In this document: piece by piece, positions 24,221-35,900 of the stretch
Position numbering within the stretch: position 1 is the first letter of the stretch
Layout: each line of letters starts with the position of its first letter
From: Bursaphelenchus xylophilus
Lineage: Eukaryota; Nematoda; Chromadorea; Rhabditida; Aphelenchoididae
Length of the DNA: 64,000 nt
Assembly: GCA_904066235.2 (NCBI GenBank)
Contig: CAJFCV020000005.1
Location: forward strand, 3,405,501-3,469,500
Direction: 5' to 3'
Notes under the pieces: generated by a model
What the model was told of the DNA's origin: nothing
Database searches by the model: none
What the model saw: only the letters and a program-made list of their open reading frames with translations
Position numbers and translations under genes: made by a program

Positions 24221-24414
24221 CTAGTCCACTCGCAAAGTCGCTGGAGTGATTTTCGCGACATGCACTCTGCGAAAACAAAAGTGCAACTTTCACTGTGCAA
24301 TTTTTGTCTTTTTGCACCGTGCAATAGGCTTTTTCGGGGTCTCGCCAGCACCTCGATTTTTCTTGCACTGTGCATGCCGCCGAAATCACTCCAGCGACTT
24401 TACGAAGGGACTAG
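24221..24414. mobile_element. CTAGTCC-family MITE carrying GCACTGTGC (family G), copy 1
   Basis: 194 bp, ends CTAGTCCACTCGCAAAGTCG and ...CGACTTTACGAAGGGACTAG, flanked by TA. The arms contain GCTGGAGTGATTT and its complement. The interior has CACTGTGCAA, GCACCGTGC and GCACTGTGC. Non-coding. Confidence 0.85.
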
Positions 24415-24689
24415 TACCACAATTACAAGAAATTAATTATTTTTTGATAAATAGACTGTCTTTATGCTCAACCCTCCTCGTTTCCGATGCTCTCAAAAAA
24501 ATCGTTGAACAGGCTTCGAAAGCCTAGCCGGGCCTTCAAAAAACTATTAGCTAGCGTTTTCGATCATGAATAGAAGGGACAATCAAAACTATTACTTTGA
24601 AATTATTAGCAATGCAAACCTTACAGGTCCAAATGACCCACCCTATATTCGGCATATCCTTTTTTATTGCAAGTTTAAAAAGTAGCCGG

Positions 24690-25165
24690 GTTTTGAAGTG
24701 CCTAAATTTTAAGTTAACACCTGTAACAGTTACTTCAGCTTATCAGAATTTGGAAAAAGTTCCTTATTTTGGCCACAGCAAAGGTACTCCGCGAACTGCG
24801 CCCAAGCTTGGGGACTAAAGTTTGAAAAAAAACGCTTCGACCGAGCTGGCACTGAATTACTATAATAGCTCTATAGTTTTAAGGGTACCTACGAAGGCTG
24901 TGACGACTAATTTAGTTCCATACGGAGTCAATAAGTTTAGTTCCGGACATGTTTCATCGTATAAAATGTCAGGCTGCAGCCGTTTTTGAAGGGTAAGGTG
25001 GTACTGAAAAAAGAAGGTACCTCAGTAGCTAAATCCACTGTCCGGGCATTGACAACAATGAATTGAGCCTGCACGCTAAATTTGGGCTAATTCCGACCAG
25101 TTTCCGCGAAGTTATAAGTTGTGGCCAAAATAAGGAACTTTTACCCAGAATTTTAGAAACTTTTT
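24690..25165. repeat. Palindromic element
   Basis: AGTTCCTTATTTTGGCCAC near 24758 has its complement GTGGCCAAAATAAGGAACT near 25120. Further complementary blocks lie inside (CTCCGCGAACT against GCGAAGTTATAAG is only approximate). Boundaries are approximate. Confidence 0.5.
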
Positions 25166-26880
25166 GCCGTCCCCAGCGATAGCCAAGTATCAGCCCTTCC
25201 ACTCTCTAAAGCTCAACAAAACCAGTACTGAATCCGAAAAGTGTTATTAATCCCTTTCAAGCTTCAAAAATTACACTTTTGAAACTCCCTATAAAACCTC
25301 AGAGTAAAAGAGGCTATAAAAAACAAGACCTGCGGGGATTCCGACGCACTCTTCACCGATAATGGAGCTTGTCATCTTCGGCCGCGTCTAGCGGCTTCCG
25401 ACTTGTGAGCCGCGTAACCTTGTTATGGATAGTCGATTAGGGATATGGTAAGTGTCGAGTTCGAGGGCCTGTTGCACTGGCTAAATCTGTTTTCGCATTT
25501 TTTCTACATCTTCATGCCCTTAGGGGTTGATGAGGTGGAAAGCAAAAGATCTGAGGGGAAAGACAAGGGGAGAGGATGGCCCTGAAATTGTTGCGATTAG
25601 ATGAATCTTCGGGTTTAATTGAGGAATACGAACAGCAAGGCATCAAAGTTCAAAAATCTCTCGGTATAAGTCGAAAGTGAGTATTTCCCAAAAATAGCGA
25701 GATTTTCTGTAGCTTTAGGTGGGAAACTTCGGATTTTATTCTAAAAAAGGCCGACAAACTTTGTCTTATGAAAATATCCTAAAGACAAAAAAACATTTGA
25801 CTGCACGACCCTCGATTACGATATATGTATGTAATGATCGAATTTTTCAAGCGTCCTTGAAGAGAGGAGTGAAGCCACGGCCGCAACAGCACTCTACCGG
25901 CTGTTGCGTCCCGCCACGAAACCCGAAAGGACATCGAAATCAACCGAGACGTGGATTTGGAAGGAAAGGAAGATCAGAGTTTGGAAGTCGCAGCCTGAGC
26001 GAGCGGTCAGAGCGTGTGACCAATTGGAATCTAGTGTGCATTGGCCGTCTTGTGTATTGTGATACTTGGATAATAAAGAAGTCATTTGGTAATGGTTGGA
26101 GCGTTGGAAGAGCTCGTCTAGGACAGCATCTTAGGAGACCCGGTGTCTGATCGTGTTGACGAGGAACCGAGGATCTCTTTGAGAGATGCAGAGGTCATGG
26201 TGACTAAAAGATCATCTTAACAGAATGTTCATGCACCAAATACGTAGAAAATTTAAGAAGAAGTGGCCGATGAATTCCGACCGCGGACGGCCGTTATTTC
26301 CGCGATTGCATGATAACGGTCAGGTTTTAGTCTATGCAAAATTTTATATAAACCACTGCTTGACGCTTTGAGGAACGACAAATTCCTGTCTACGCCATCT
26401 CATAACGCCCTCGAAGGACTGTAGTCGTCAGGAAGAGAGATGCCAAATGGTTTTTAGAATGTAAAGAAACTTTAAAAATATGTAACATGATGATAAATCG
26501 ACGAACATTCCCAAAGATCATCATAAGTTCACCTCAAAAAATAGAGCCAATTTAACCCAAAAATCTCAAACTCCTCGCAAGCGTACAACGAAAAAACAAG
26601 ATGTTCAAAGTGCATGACACGTTTCCTCCAACTCAATCATCCACATTCTCCTTTTGAGTTATTGCCGGAAAGTTTCTATTAGAAGGAAAAAACAGAACGG
26701 AACGACCATTTGCTCAATGAAAAACAAGATTTCTTTGGTTTAAAAGAGTTGAAAAAATCCGCAATTTTTACACACATGACATAGCGTAAGTTGCATTTTA
26801 TAACACCTTTCCAACAATGAATAATAACTTTATTCGTCGTGTAAGTTGTACATCTTCAAATACAAATAACCGTAATAGTT
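25166..26880. other. Intergenic stretch without supported gene
   Basis: Mixed-complexity sequence between Kv-B (3' end) and the Kv-A upstream repeats. A 143-codon open frame (25719-26150) has no recognisable domain and biased composition. An AATAAA at about 26069 and higher GC make a decayed LTR conceivable, but I find no paired LTR, primer-binding site or polyprotein. Confidence 0.4.
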
Positions 26881-26950
26881 TTCGTTTTGCTCACAAAAGT
26901 ATCATATTTTCAAAAAAGTATTGTAACGTTGGCACAGAAACCTGAGATCC

Positions 26951-29900
26951 TCAAAAAACGTAGCGTTTCGACTTCCTCATCGACTTGTATCGATTGTTAT
27001 TATTCATTTCCATGGTCCGAGGGAGGGGCATTTGAGGGTAATCGTCCTTCTTCCAATCGCCCGTCGACTCCGCGAACTTGTCCAAAATCATCGAAATGGG
27101 GAAAGCGAGTACTGAAATTGAAAGTATTTTTTAATATTTATATGTGGATGTAAATGTCGATGGGCTTTTTAGAGGTCGTTAAAAAAGGGTAGGGTTTTAA
27201 GTAAGGTTGGAATTTTGCGCCGTGAAATAAGCTTTTTTCGGCTGTCGCTCGTACCCTGACTTTTCCTCAAAAAAATCAGTCCGGCGACTTTCCGAAAGGA
27301 CTAGTAATGATGACAATTTAGGCCAAAATTACTGTAAATCGTCGGAATATACCAAAATCTTGACTTGTCAAGGGTTACTTTTACTCAAAAACTGCTTCGG
27401 ATGATAAATAAATACATTACACTACGGTGACCAACGTTTAACCTTATAAATTTAACAATGTTAAGGTCCCCATTTACTAGACTGTTCCTAAAGTCGCTGG
27501 AGTGATTTCGGCGACATGCGTTGTGAGAAAACAAAATTCCTCTTTGCACTGTGCGATTTTCGGCTTATTGCACAGTGCAAAGCTAAATTTTTCGATTTTT
27601 TCGGGTGTCGCTCGCACCTCACTTTTTTGCATAGTGCGCGTTACAAAGAACAATCCAGCGACTTTGCGAACGGACAGTACTTGGGACAGTCAAGAAATTC
27701 ATTGAGCTTCACACTTCTACTAATTTTCTACAAGTTTCTAGGAATATTCCAATGTAAAATCTCGGCTATTTTTGATAAAATAGATGAGAGAATCAAGTTG
27801 TCTTTATAACTCACCAATAATACCGCAAACACTGGCCACTGCCGCCACAACCTTACCACCGGCCGTAACTGGCACCAAATCACCGTAGCTGCAAATTAAA
27901 TAATAAGCATTTGGGTACTTTAATTTTTACTGATTTTACAAGAAAAATATTAAACAGAGACCTACCCAACAGTTGTCATCGTCGCCACACCTGAAATTAC
28001 AACAATGAAGACTCTTAATAAAGATCGCAAAAATTCACGGACCGTATTTTAAAAACTTACACCACCACCACGCGGCGGGAATCGAATAAAATTTCGAGTT
28101 CGGCTCATCACGTTCGAAAAAGTAGATTGCAGTTGAAAATAACATTATACCTGAAAATCAAAGCAGTAAAAGTAGGTTAGTTTAATGCCCATGTCAACAG
28201 AATTTTGTGGGCTTACCCGTAAGAAGAAACATTCCCAGCATCGACAACTCTGCCGCTGATTTTCTCATCGTATCGCCGAAAGCGCGCAACCCAATCGAGT
28301 ATCTGGCCAGCTTGAATATCCGCGCGATCCGAAGCACACGCAGCACTCGGATCACAATCATTGGACCTGAAATTAATAATTTTATTTGGTTAATATTGAA
28401 GGTGGCGTATTTTACAATGTTTAAAAAATTTGAGGAAACAGATATTTTTATTGTAATTTAGCTTGAGATTTTATGGCAAAAAAATTACAGTGACGGACCT
28501 GATCCAGTGGCAAAAAACGTACCATTTTGCATCCGGGAAGTATCAAAAAATGTGGCAAAATGCCTCCCTCTCTAAACTAAAAAACTTCGATCTGAAGCGC
28601 CCTCACAAAAAAAGCGGGCGAGCTTCTGAAATCTGAGTTTTTTCAATTGGAGACGGAGGAATTTTGCGACATTTTTTCATACTTCCCGGATGCAAAATAG
28701 AACGTTTTTTGTCACTGGATCAGGTCCGCCACTTTAGAAAAGATGTCATTGTAAACTGTTTTGTTACTCATATCAGAAAACAATACGAATTTTAGGTCTT
28801 TTCGATTCGCTTTTTTCACAGCGCAATAGGCTTTTTTGGGTGTTACTCGCACCCCGATTTTTTTCGCACAGTGCGTGCCACCAAAAATCTTTCCAACGAC
28901 TTTGCGAACGGCCTAGTACTCAGAGCAGCTTAAAATCCCGCATATAATTTGCTAACTATAGTGGCGGACCTGATCCATTGGCCAAAAACGTACCATTTTG
29001 CATCCGGGAAGTATCAAAAATGCAGCAAAATACTTCCCTCTCCAAGTGAAAAACTCCGATTTCAAAAGCACGCCCGCTCTTTTTATGAGGGAAGTGGTTC
29101 AAAACTGACTTGTTTTAGTTGGAGGGGGAGGCATTTTGCCACATTTTTGATACTTGCCGAATGCAAAATGACACGTTTTTTTCCATTGAATCATGTCCCT
29201 TACTGTGTCCACAAACCACTCTCCAAAAGTTTCAGCCGGAGCTTTTCCGGCAGCCGAGATATTCTAATTTAAAAACCGGTCGTTTTTATGAGAGAGCAGA
29301 CAAAATTAGGAGAGCCGGTTAGAGGAAAGACTTTTCGCTGATTACTTCCTTGTTTCTCGTCAAAAAAATCATATATTTTTTTGAAATTCTATACATCAAA
29401 ACACCTATAATTTTCAACATAAAGATTGAAAAAAAAAGTTTTTATTTTTTGCAAACTTTCGATCAAAAAAATCCCGTTTATTTCTGCAAATCCCAGACGG
29501 TAACTCTAGGAGACATGGTAGAAAATTCTATAGTTAATTTGTCTTTAGTTTTTCCTTCAAAAATAAAAAGTTCGCTGACAAGGGAAGTCACTTAAGTCAC
29601 GGATCGATTTTTAAAAACGACTGTTACTGCGATGGGGAAGGTAGGACGGAGATATCAAATCTGAAAACCGCTACCTCCACCGGCTTCTGGGAGCCGAGAT
29701 AATCGACCAAAAAGGTTTGACCAAAAAAAGCTGCTCCGAATAGTCCTCTCTTCCGAAAGAAGGAGGGCAGAGAACCGGATGGTCCGGTGGTCTGGAAGCG
29801 CGCTTCCGGGCCTTGAGCTTTTCAGGTTCGAATCCGCATGGGTCAAATAATTTTTTAAACTTTTCCTGTAATCCAGTAAATTTACGGGTAAGATAAAATT

Positions 29901-32900
29901 TTTGATTTTTTGCATATTTTACGAAATTTCAGAGTAATAATTTGAATGCGAATTCCAAACCATTTGAACTTTCCAGGTTGAAAATTTACCGTAAAATAGG
30001 CATAAAATCTAAAAATAAATTGCTAGTAAATTTACTGGATTACATCAACTGTTCTATAAATTTTTCACAAGCTCGAGACCCGCGCGGATTCGAACCTGAA
30101 AAGGTTAAGGCCCGGAAGCGCGCTTCCAGACCACCGGACCATTTGGTTCGCTGGCTTTTCCTCTTTCGGAAGGAAGAAATGTTCGGACGAATTTGGTCAA
30201 ACTTTTTGGTCGATTATCTCGGCTCCCAGAGGCCGGTGGAGGTAGCGGTTTTCAGATTTGGTATCTCCGTCCTACCCTCCCCATCGCTGTAACAGTCGTT
30301 TTACAAAATCGATCCGTGATTTAAGTGACTTCCCTTGTGAGAGCGTGGACCGTATTTTACCTCTCAAATTCCTGAGTTCCACATTCTGAATCCCGAACAT
30401 TCTCATAAACTCCTCCGCAAAGAACGGCATGATCGTCATGAAGTCGATGATATTCAGCGGTTGCTTGACGAAATGGCACTTCCTCGGCGACACCACGAAC
30501 CTCGACGTGTACTCGAGCGTGAAGAACAGCATGCAGCAAACTTCGGTGATCTGGATCATCATGTGCGGCGTGAGGTCGTCCATTTGGAACTCGGGCATGG
30601 AGGACAGAATGAGGCCCGAGAGGGAGATGAGCACGAACGAAGCCGACACAATGCTCCACACCTTGGCGGCGGACGAGGAGCGCGGGTTCTCGAGGAATTC
30701 GTAGGCGTTCCGCCGCTGTTTCCCCATGATGACTTTTTCGAAAAGTTGGAGGGTACCGTCGTCTTCGAGGTAGAGCTGGAATTCGGGATTTTTGAATTTG
30801 AATTTTTTTGATTTTTGGCGGGAAATGGAAAAGGAAAATTTTAAAAAACGAGTTTTTAAAAAAAATTTTTTTTTCATGGTAAAATACGAGGCATTTCAAA
30901 AAGTGTTCTAGATGATGTCAAATTTAAAATTTAAAAATCTATGATATACTTTCGAAAATTTTCATAGGATTTTTTCAACTTTCATCAAATGAAAAACTGG
31001 AAGGTACCGTCGTCTTCGAGGTGGAGCTGGAATTTGGGATTTTTTTAAATTTACAAAGGAAGTCTCCCCAATTGCGACGCTCAGATTTTCTTTAAATTTT
31101 GCACACACGTCGGTCATGAACTAAGTATCAATTCCTGAAAGTTTTAGCTCGCGCTTTGCAAGCGCCGCTGAGATATTGAACGATCTTTGCGCCGAGAGAG
31201 TACGCTAAACGCGGAGAGCGGTCAGTGAGAAAAACATTTTTTGGCCATAACTTTGGCAGTTTCGTGCGGAAAAAATTGATTTTTTGTGGAAATATTACCC
31301 TCTATGGTAGAAATAGACATGAAACTATTCGTGCTGAAATTCGGCAAAAAGTGTCAAATTTTCGCCTACTTTCGATCTAAAAATCTTGGTTATTTCTGCA
31401 AAGCGCGAGCTAGGATTCTCTCATATCTTTTAGAAAAAAATATTCTAATTTTGTGCCAAGTTTCATCAAAATCTGAGGGTCGCACTTGGGGTACTTCCCC
31501 TGTTAATTTTTTTGATTTTTGATGATAAATGGAAAAGGGAAAATAAAAAAAAAGAGTTTTTAAAGTGTTTTTTTCATGGTAAAATACGGGGAGTCTAATA
31601 TGGATTCTTTCAAGAAACCGTTCATAAAATGTCTTAAATGATGTATTATATATTCAAGGAAATTTTAAATATTTTTTTCAATTTCCGTCAAATGAAAAAC
31701 TTGTCGAAAAAATAGGGATTTTTTGATTTTTCACTCTTATTTTTTGGCCTCAAAAAATAACTTAAAGCTCTGAAAATAAGACCTGATTTTGATAGCTATT
31801 ACTACTACAACAACCCACAACTTACCGCATCATTGCTTCCAAAATGCCCTTTCTTCACGGAAGGGTCCTCCAATCGACAACAAGCTGACATACTGCTCAA
31901 AGGCAGTCTCCAATATTCGAATTCGTCCCTTAATCTGATCGGACACACATCCATGGGCCGATGCAGTTTACCGGTAATGTAATAATCAATAACATATTCG
32001 AATATGGTGGGGCTTTTCTCGAAATAGTACTCGTTGGACTGCTCGAAATAGGAGTCGCATTCTGTTAGTCGTTCAATGTGATTTTTCTCGCAAAACATCG
32101 CCAACCGAGAGCCGTCCATCCGCAGTTTGACCTGGAGAAATTTGAGTTAACACTGGTATAGAAATTAATTTTTGCAAAAAATAAAAAATTTTTTTAACAA
32201 TGTCACCAAAAGTATGTCAAAAATAAAAAATTTTTCCCAAAAAGTCTAAATTTTTTCTCAAAGAAAACTTTTTTGCACTGTGCAGTTACCTCTTTTTTTA
32301 TGTTTTTCACTGTGAAATCATCTTTTTCAGACCGCACAGTGCGATTACAAATAAAAAAATTCGCAAAAAATTCGAATCTATGCACCGTTTTGCAAATCGA
32401 ACGAAATTTGAAATTATTTTTCCCACAAGTTTTGTTTATGCACAGTGCAAAAAAAATTTTGCACTGTGCGAACCCAAAATTTCGAGTTTGTTCTTCGCAC
32501 GGGGCGAAGATTTTTATCTTTGCACTGTGCAGCGCCCGAATTGTCGCATCGCGCAAATCTCAGTTCTCTCAAAACTGCACAGTGCAAATTTCCAGCTTTC
32601 CTTTTGCACTGTGCAAAAAAATTTTTTCGTCGCACTGTGCGAATCCAAAAGTCCGAGTTTGTTTTTTTGCACGGTGCGAAGATTTTTATCTTTGCACTGT
32701 GCAATGTCCGGATTGTCGCATCGCTGAAATCTCAAATTTCTCAAAATTTTGCACAGTGCAAATTTCCAGCTTTGCTTTTGCACTGTGCAAAAAAATTTTT
32801 TTCTTCGCACTGTGCGATCCCAAAATTTCGAGTTTGTTTTTTGCACGTTGCGAAGATTTTTATCTTTGCACTGTGCAATGTCCGGGTTGTCGCATCGCTG

Positions 32901-35900
32901 AAATCTCAAATTTCTCAAAACTGCACAGTGCAAATTTCCAGCTTTGCTTTTGCACTGTGCAAAAAAAATTGTTGCACTGTGCGACCCCAAAACGTCGAGT
33001 TTGTTTTTGCACGGTGCGATTGTTTTTACAGATCCTTGCACTGTGCAATGTCCGAGTTGTCGCATCGCGCAAGAGAAATTTCTCAAAGCTTTGCACTGTG
33101 CAATTTCCCAGCTTTCCTTTTGCACAGTGCAAAAAAATGTTGCACTGTGCGATCCTAAAATGTCGAGTTTTTTTTCGCACTGTGCAATGGGTTTTACAGA
33201 TCTTTGCACTGTGCAATGTCCGAATTGTCGCATCGCGCGACAACTCGCGCGGTGCGACAACTCAAAATTTCGCACAGTGCAAATTCCCAGCTTTCCTTTC
33301 GCACTGTGCACTTACAGTTTCGACGGCCAGTTGTGCGGACCTTCCTCCGACATTCAAGCGGATCATTTCCATGACTTCATTCGCCTCTAGCCCTCCATTT
33401 GAGACGATTACCGGCGGTTTCTCTTGGGATTTGGTCTGAAATACGGTCATAAATTTATTTTACACGATTTTTGTTGAAAAAAGCAAAAAATTTTGATTTT
33501 TTATTTAACCAAAAAAACGTAAAATACGACTAAATATGACCACAATACACAACAAATTACATTCAACACCCATTCCTTACTGTTATTAATTTTTAGACAC
33601 AAAAAATTTGAATAATTTAGGCTCTTCGTGTCGTTTTTAATAAACCGGTCAGGCGGTCACGCGAAGAACCGGTTTCTGGGAAGGAAAAGTACTCAAAAAT
33701 ACTCGAAAAAGAGATGTTTATCCCTGGCAAAGCACTTTAAATTACTTTACAAGAGTTTATTTTTGCCGAATTTACAAAGTAATGACTTTGTTTGGACAAT
33801 TTTTCGGTAGTTTCGGAACATGAAAATGATGATAATTTGGGCGACGAAAGAACAAAAATTGGCTATTGAAATGACGAATAAGCCGGTAAAGTTACCATAG
33901 AAAGTGTTTTGAATAACATTTTTGGGAGTTTGAAAAGAAAATGGCATCATTCATTTTTTGGAGTGAAAAAAATAAAAAAAAAATTTTTTTTGATTAGCTT
34001 CGAAATTAAAATCTAAAAATAAAGGTAAAATACGGATGATTTACTGAAGCGGCATTCGAAAGAGATAAAAAAAGTCACTCAAAATTCTAAAAATTTTATT
34101 TTTTAAGCTAAAATCAGGTCCATCTTGGGTAAAAAATCTTTAAATCTGACTCCGAAATTTAGTCAAAATTTGGACAAAAATTCAAGCAAAAAAATGTCAA
34201 ACAAATATGCCAAATTTACAGCTCCAGTTTTGCAAAAAACATCAAGATATTTTTTACCAAAATTCGGAAAAATTCCAAAAATTAGGCGAAACAATATTGC
34301 ATTCCGCATCACATGAGGAATGTCATTTTTCAAAGAAAAATAAAAAATTTCGCACGCAAAATTCGCAAAAATATTGCCAAAACAATTTTCTCTTAACGTC
34401 TCTTTATTTTCCGTACTCTCTCAAATAAATATATATATCATGATGTTCAAGCACAAAGATCGTTGAATATCTCGGTTGCGCCTGCATAGAATGAACTGAA
34501 ATTTTTAGGGTTTGATTCGTTTTCTACGTAGATAATATACTCAAAATTTAAAGTAAATCCGAGCGTTGCCGCGCAAGGAATTGACCAATCAACTTCCAAA
34601 TAGTCATCAAAAATCATTTTGGCCCCACTGACTTTTTCCTTAATTTTTCTATCAATTTGCCCTCCAAAAGTCATTTGGAACCTCAAAAATTACAGCCCAT
34701 CCACCCCTCTCTTCCCATTGCTACTCAATTCAAATATTCACAAAAACCCCCAAAATGACGTACCACATAAATTTCCGTGCTGGATTTGCATTTGGAGGGC
34801 AGATACGTAACCCACAACTCTTTCATCGCTCCTGTTTAATAATTTAACCCGACTTTTGGAGGCCGGCGAATGAGGAGGAGTTGATGTTACTCTTAAATAA
34901 CTAATTATGCAATTCTTTTCCGATGCCCGAGTAAATAGTCGTCTGGAATATGGAGGGACAAGGAAGTGGGACCTAACTGTATTGGGATTCAATTTGGACC
35001 GAAATTTTTGGGGGATGAGGGTCTGAGATCAGCGTTTTTTGTAGAGTATAGGGTTACATTTCATATTTAGAAAAATTTGAGTCAGCAGAGTAGTCAAAAG
35101 AAATTATTTTTTTACTGGAAAAAATAGCTTTTTTGGCGAACTTTGATACTTTATCCAAAATTCATTCAAATGAGACGCGTGTAAAGTGCAATGCTCGGAG
35201 TTCCTTCAAATTTTTATCACATATTACTTACAAAACACACATCAATCCCTGAAAATTTTAGCCCACAATTTGCAGTCGCCCCCGGGGTATTCAACAATCA
35301 TTTTCGAGAGAGCAGGCAAAATTAAGAGACGAAATGACAAAAACTTTTTGGCTTTATATCTTTACCAATTTCCACTAAAAAGGCAAATTTTTTGTAGAAC
35401 CCGGAATCTGGTAGATTTGAAAGCATATTTTAATTTTGAAAATTTCAAAAAACTCGAGTGGTTTTTGCAAAGCACCAGCGAAAAATGAGGCATATTTTGT
35501 AGAAAGATCTAATCTAACAGGGGAAGTACTCCAAGTGCGACGCTTAAATTTTCTTTAAATTTTGCACACACGTCGGGTATGGACTAAATATCAATTCCTG
35601 AAAGTTTTAGCTCGCGCTTTGCGGCGTCGCCGAGATATCGAACGATTTTTGCCGTCGAGAGATCACGCTAAACGTGGGGAGCGGTCAGAGAGAAAAACGC
35701 TTTTTGGCCATAACTTTGGCAGTTTCGTGCGGAAAATTTTGATTTTTTGTAGAAACATTATCCTCTACGGGAGAAATAGGCATGAAACTTTTCGTGCCGA
35801 AATTCTGCAAAAAGTCCTAAATTTTGGCCGACTTTCGATCTAAAAATCTTGGTTGTTTCTGCAAAGCGCGAGCTAGGATTCTCGCATATATCTTAGAAAA

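Noticed and set aside
25719..26150. 143-codon plus-strand frame and possible solo LTR
   Set aside because: No domain, no matching second LTR, no TG...CA ends that I can fix, no target duplication.
29780..29845. Functional tRNA gene
   Set aside because: B box is exact and an A-box-like stretch exists, but the T-stem mispairs and no normal anticodon arm forms; kept only as a tRNA-like module.
32272..33309. CRISPR-like array
   Set aside because: Spaced palindromic repeats superficially resemble one, but the context is an animal intron, the units are tandem duplicates and no cas genes exist.
32273..33439. 388-codon plus-strand open frame and 237-265-codon frames beside it
   Set aside because: They arise from the 170-bp palindrome array, are open in several frames on both strands, and run antisense across a genuine Kv-B exon.
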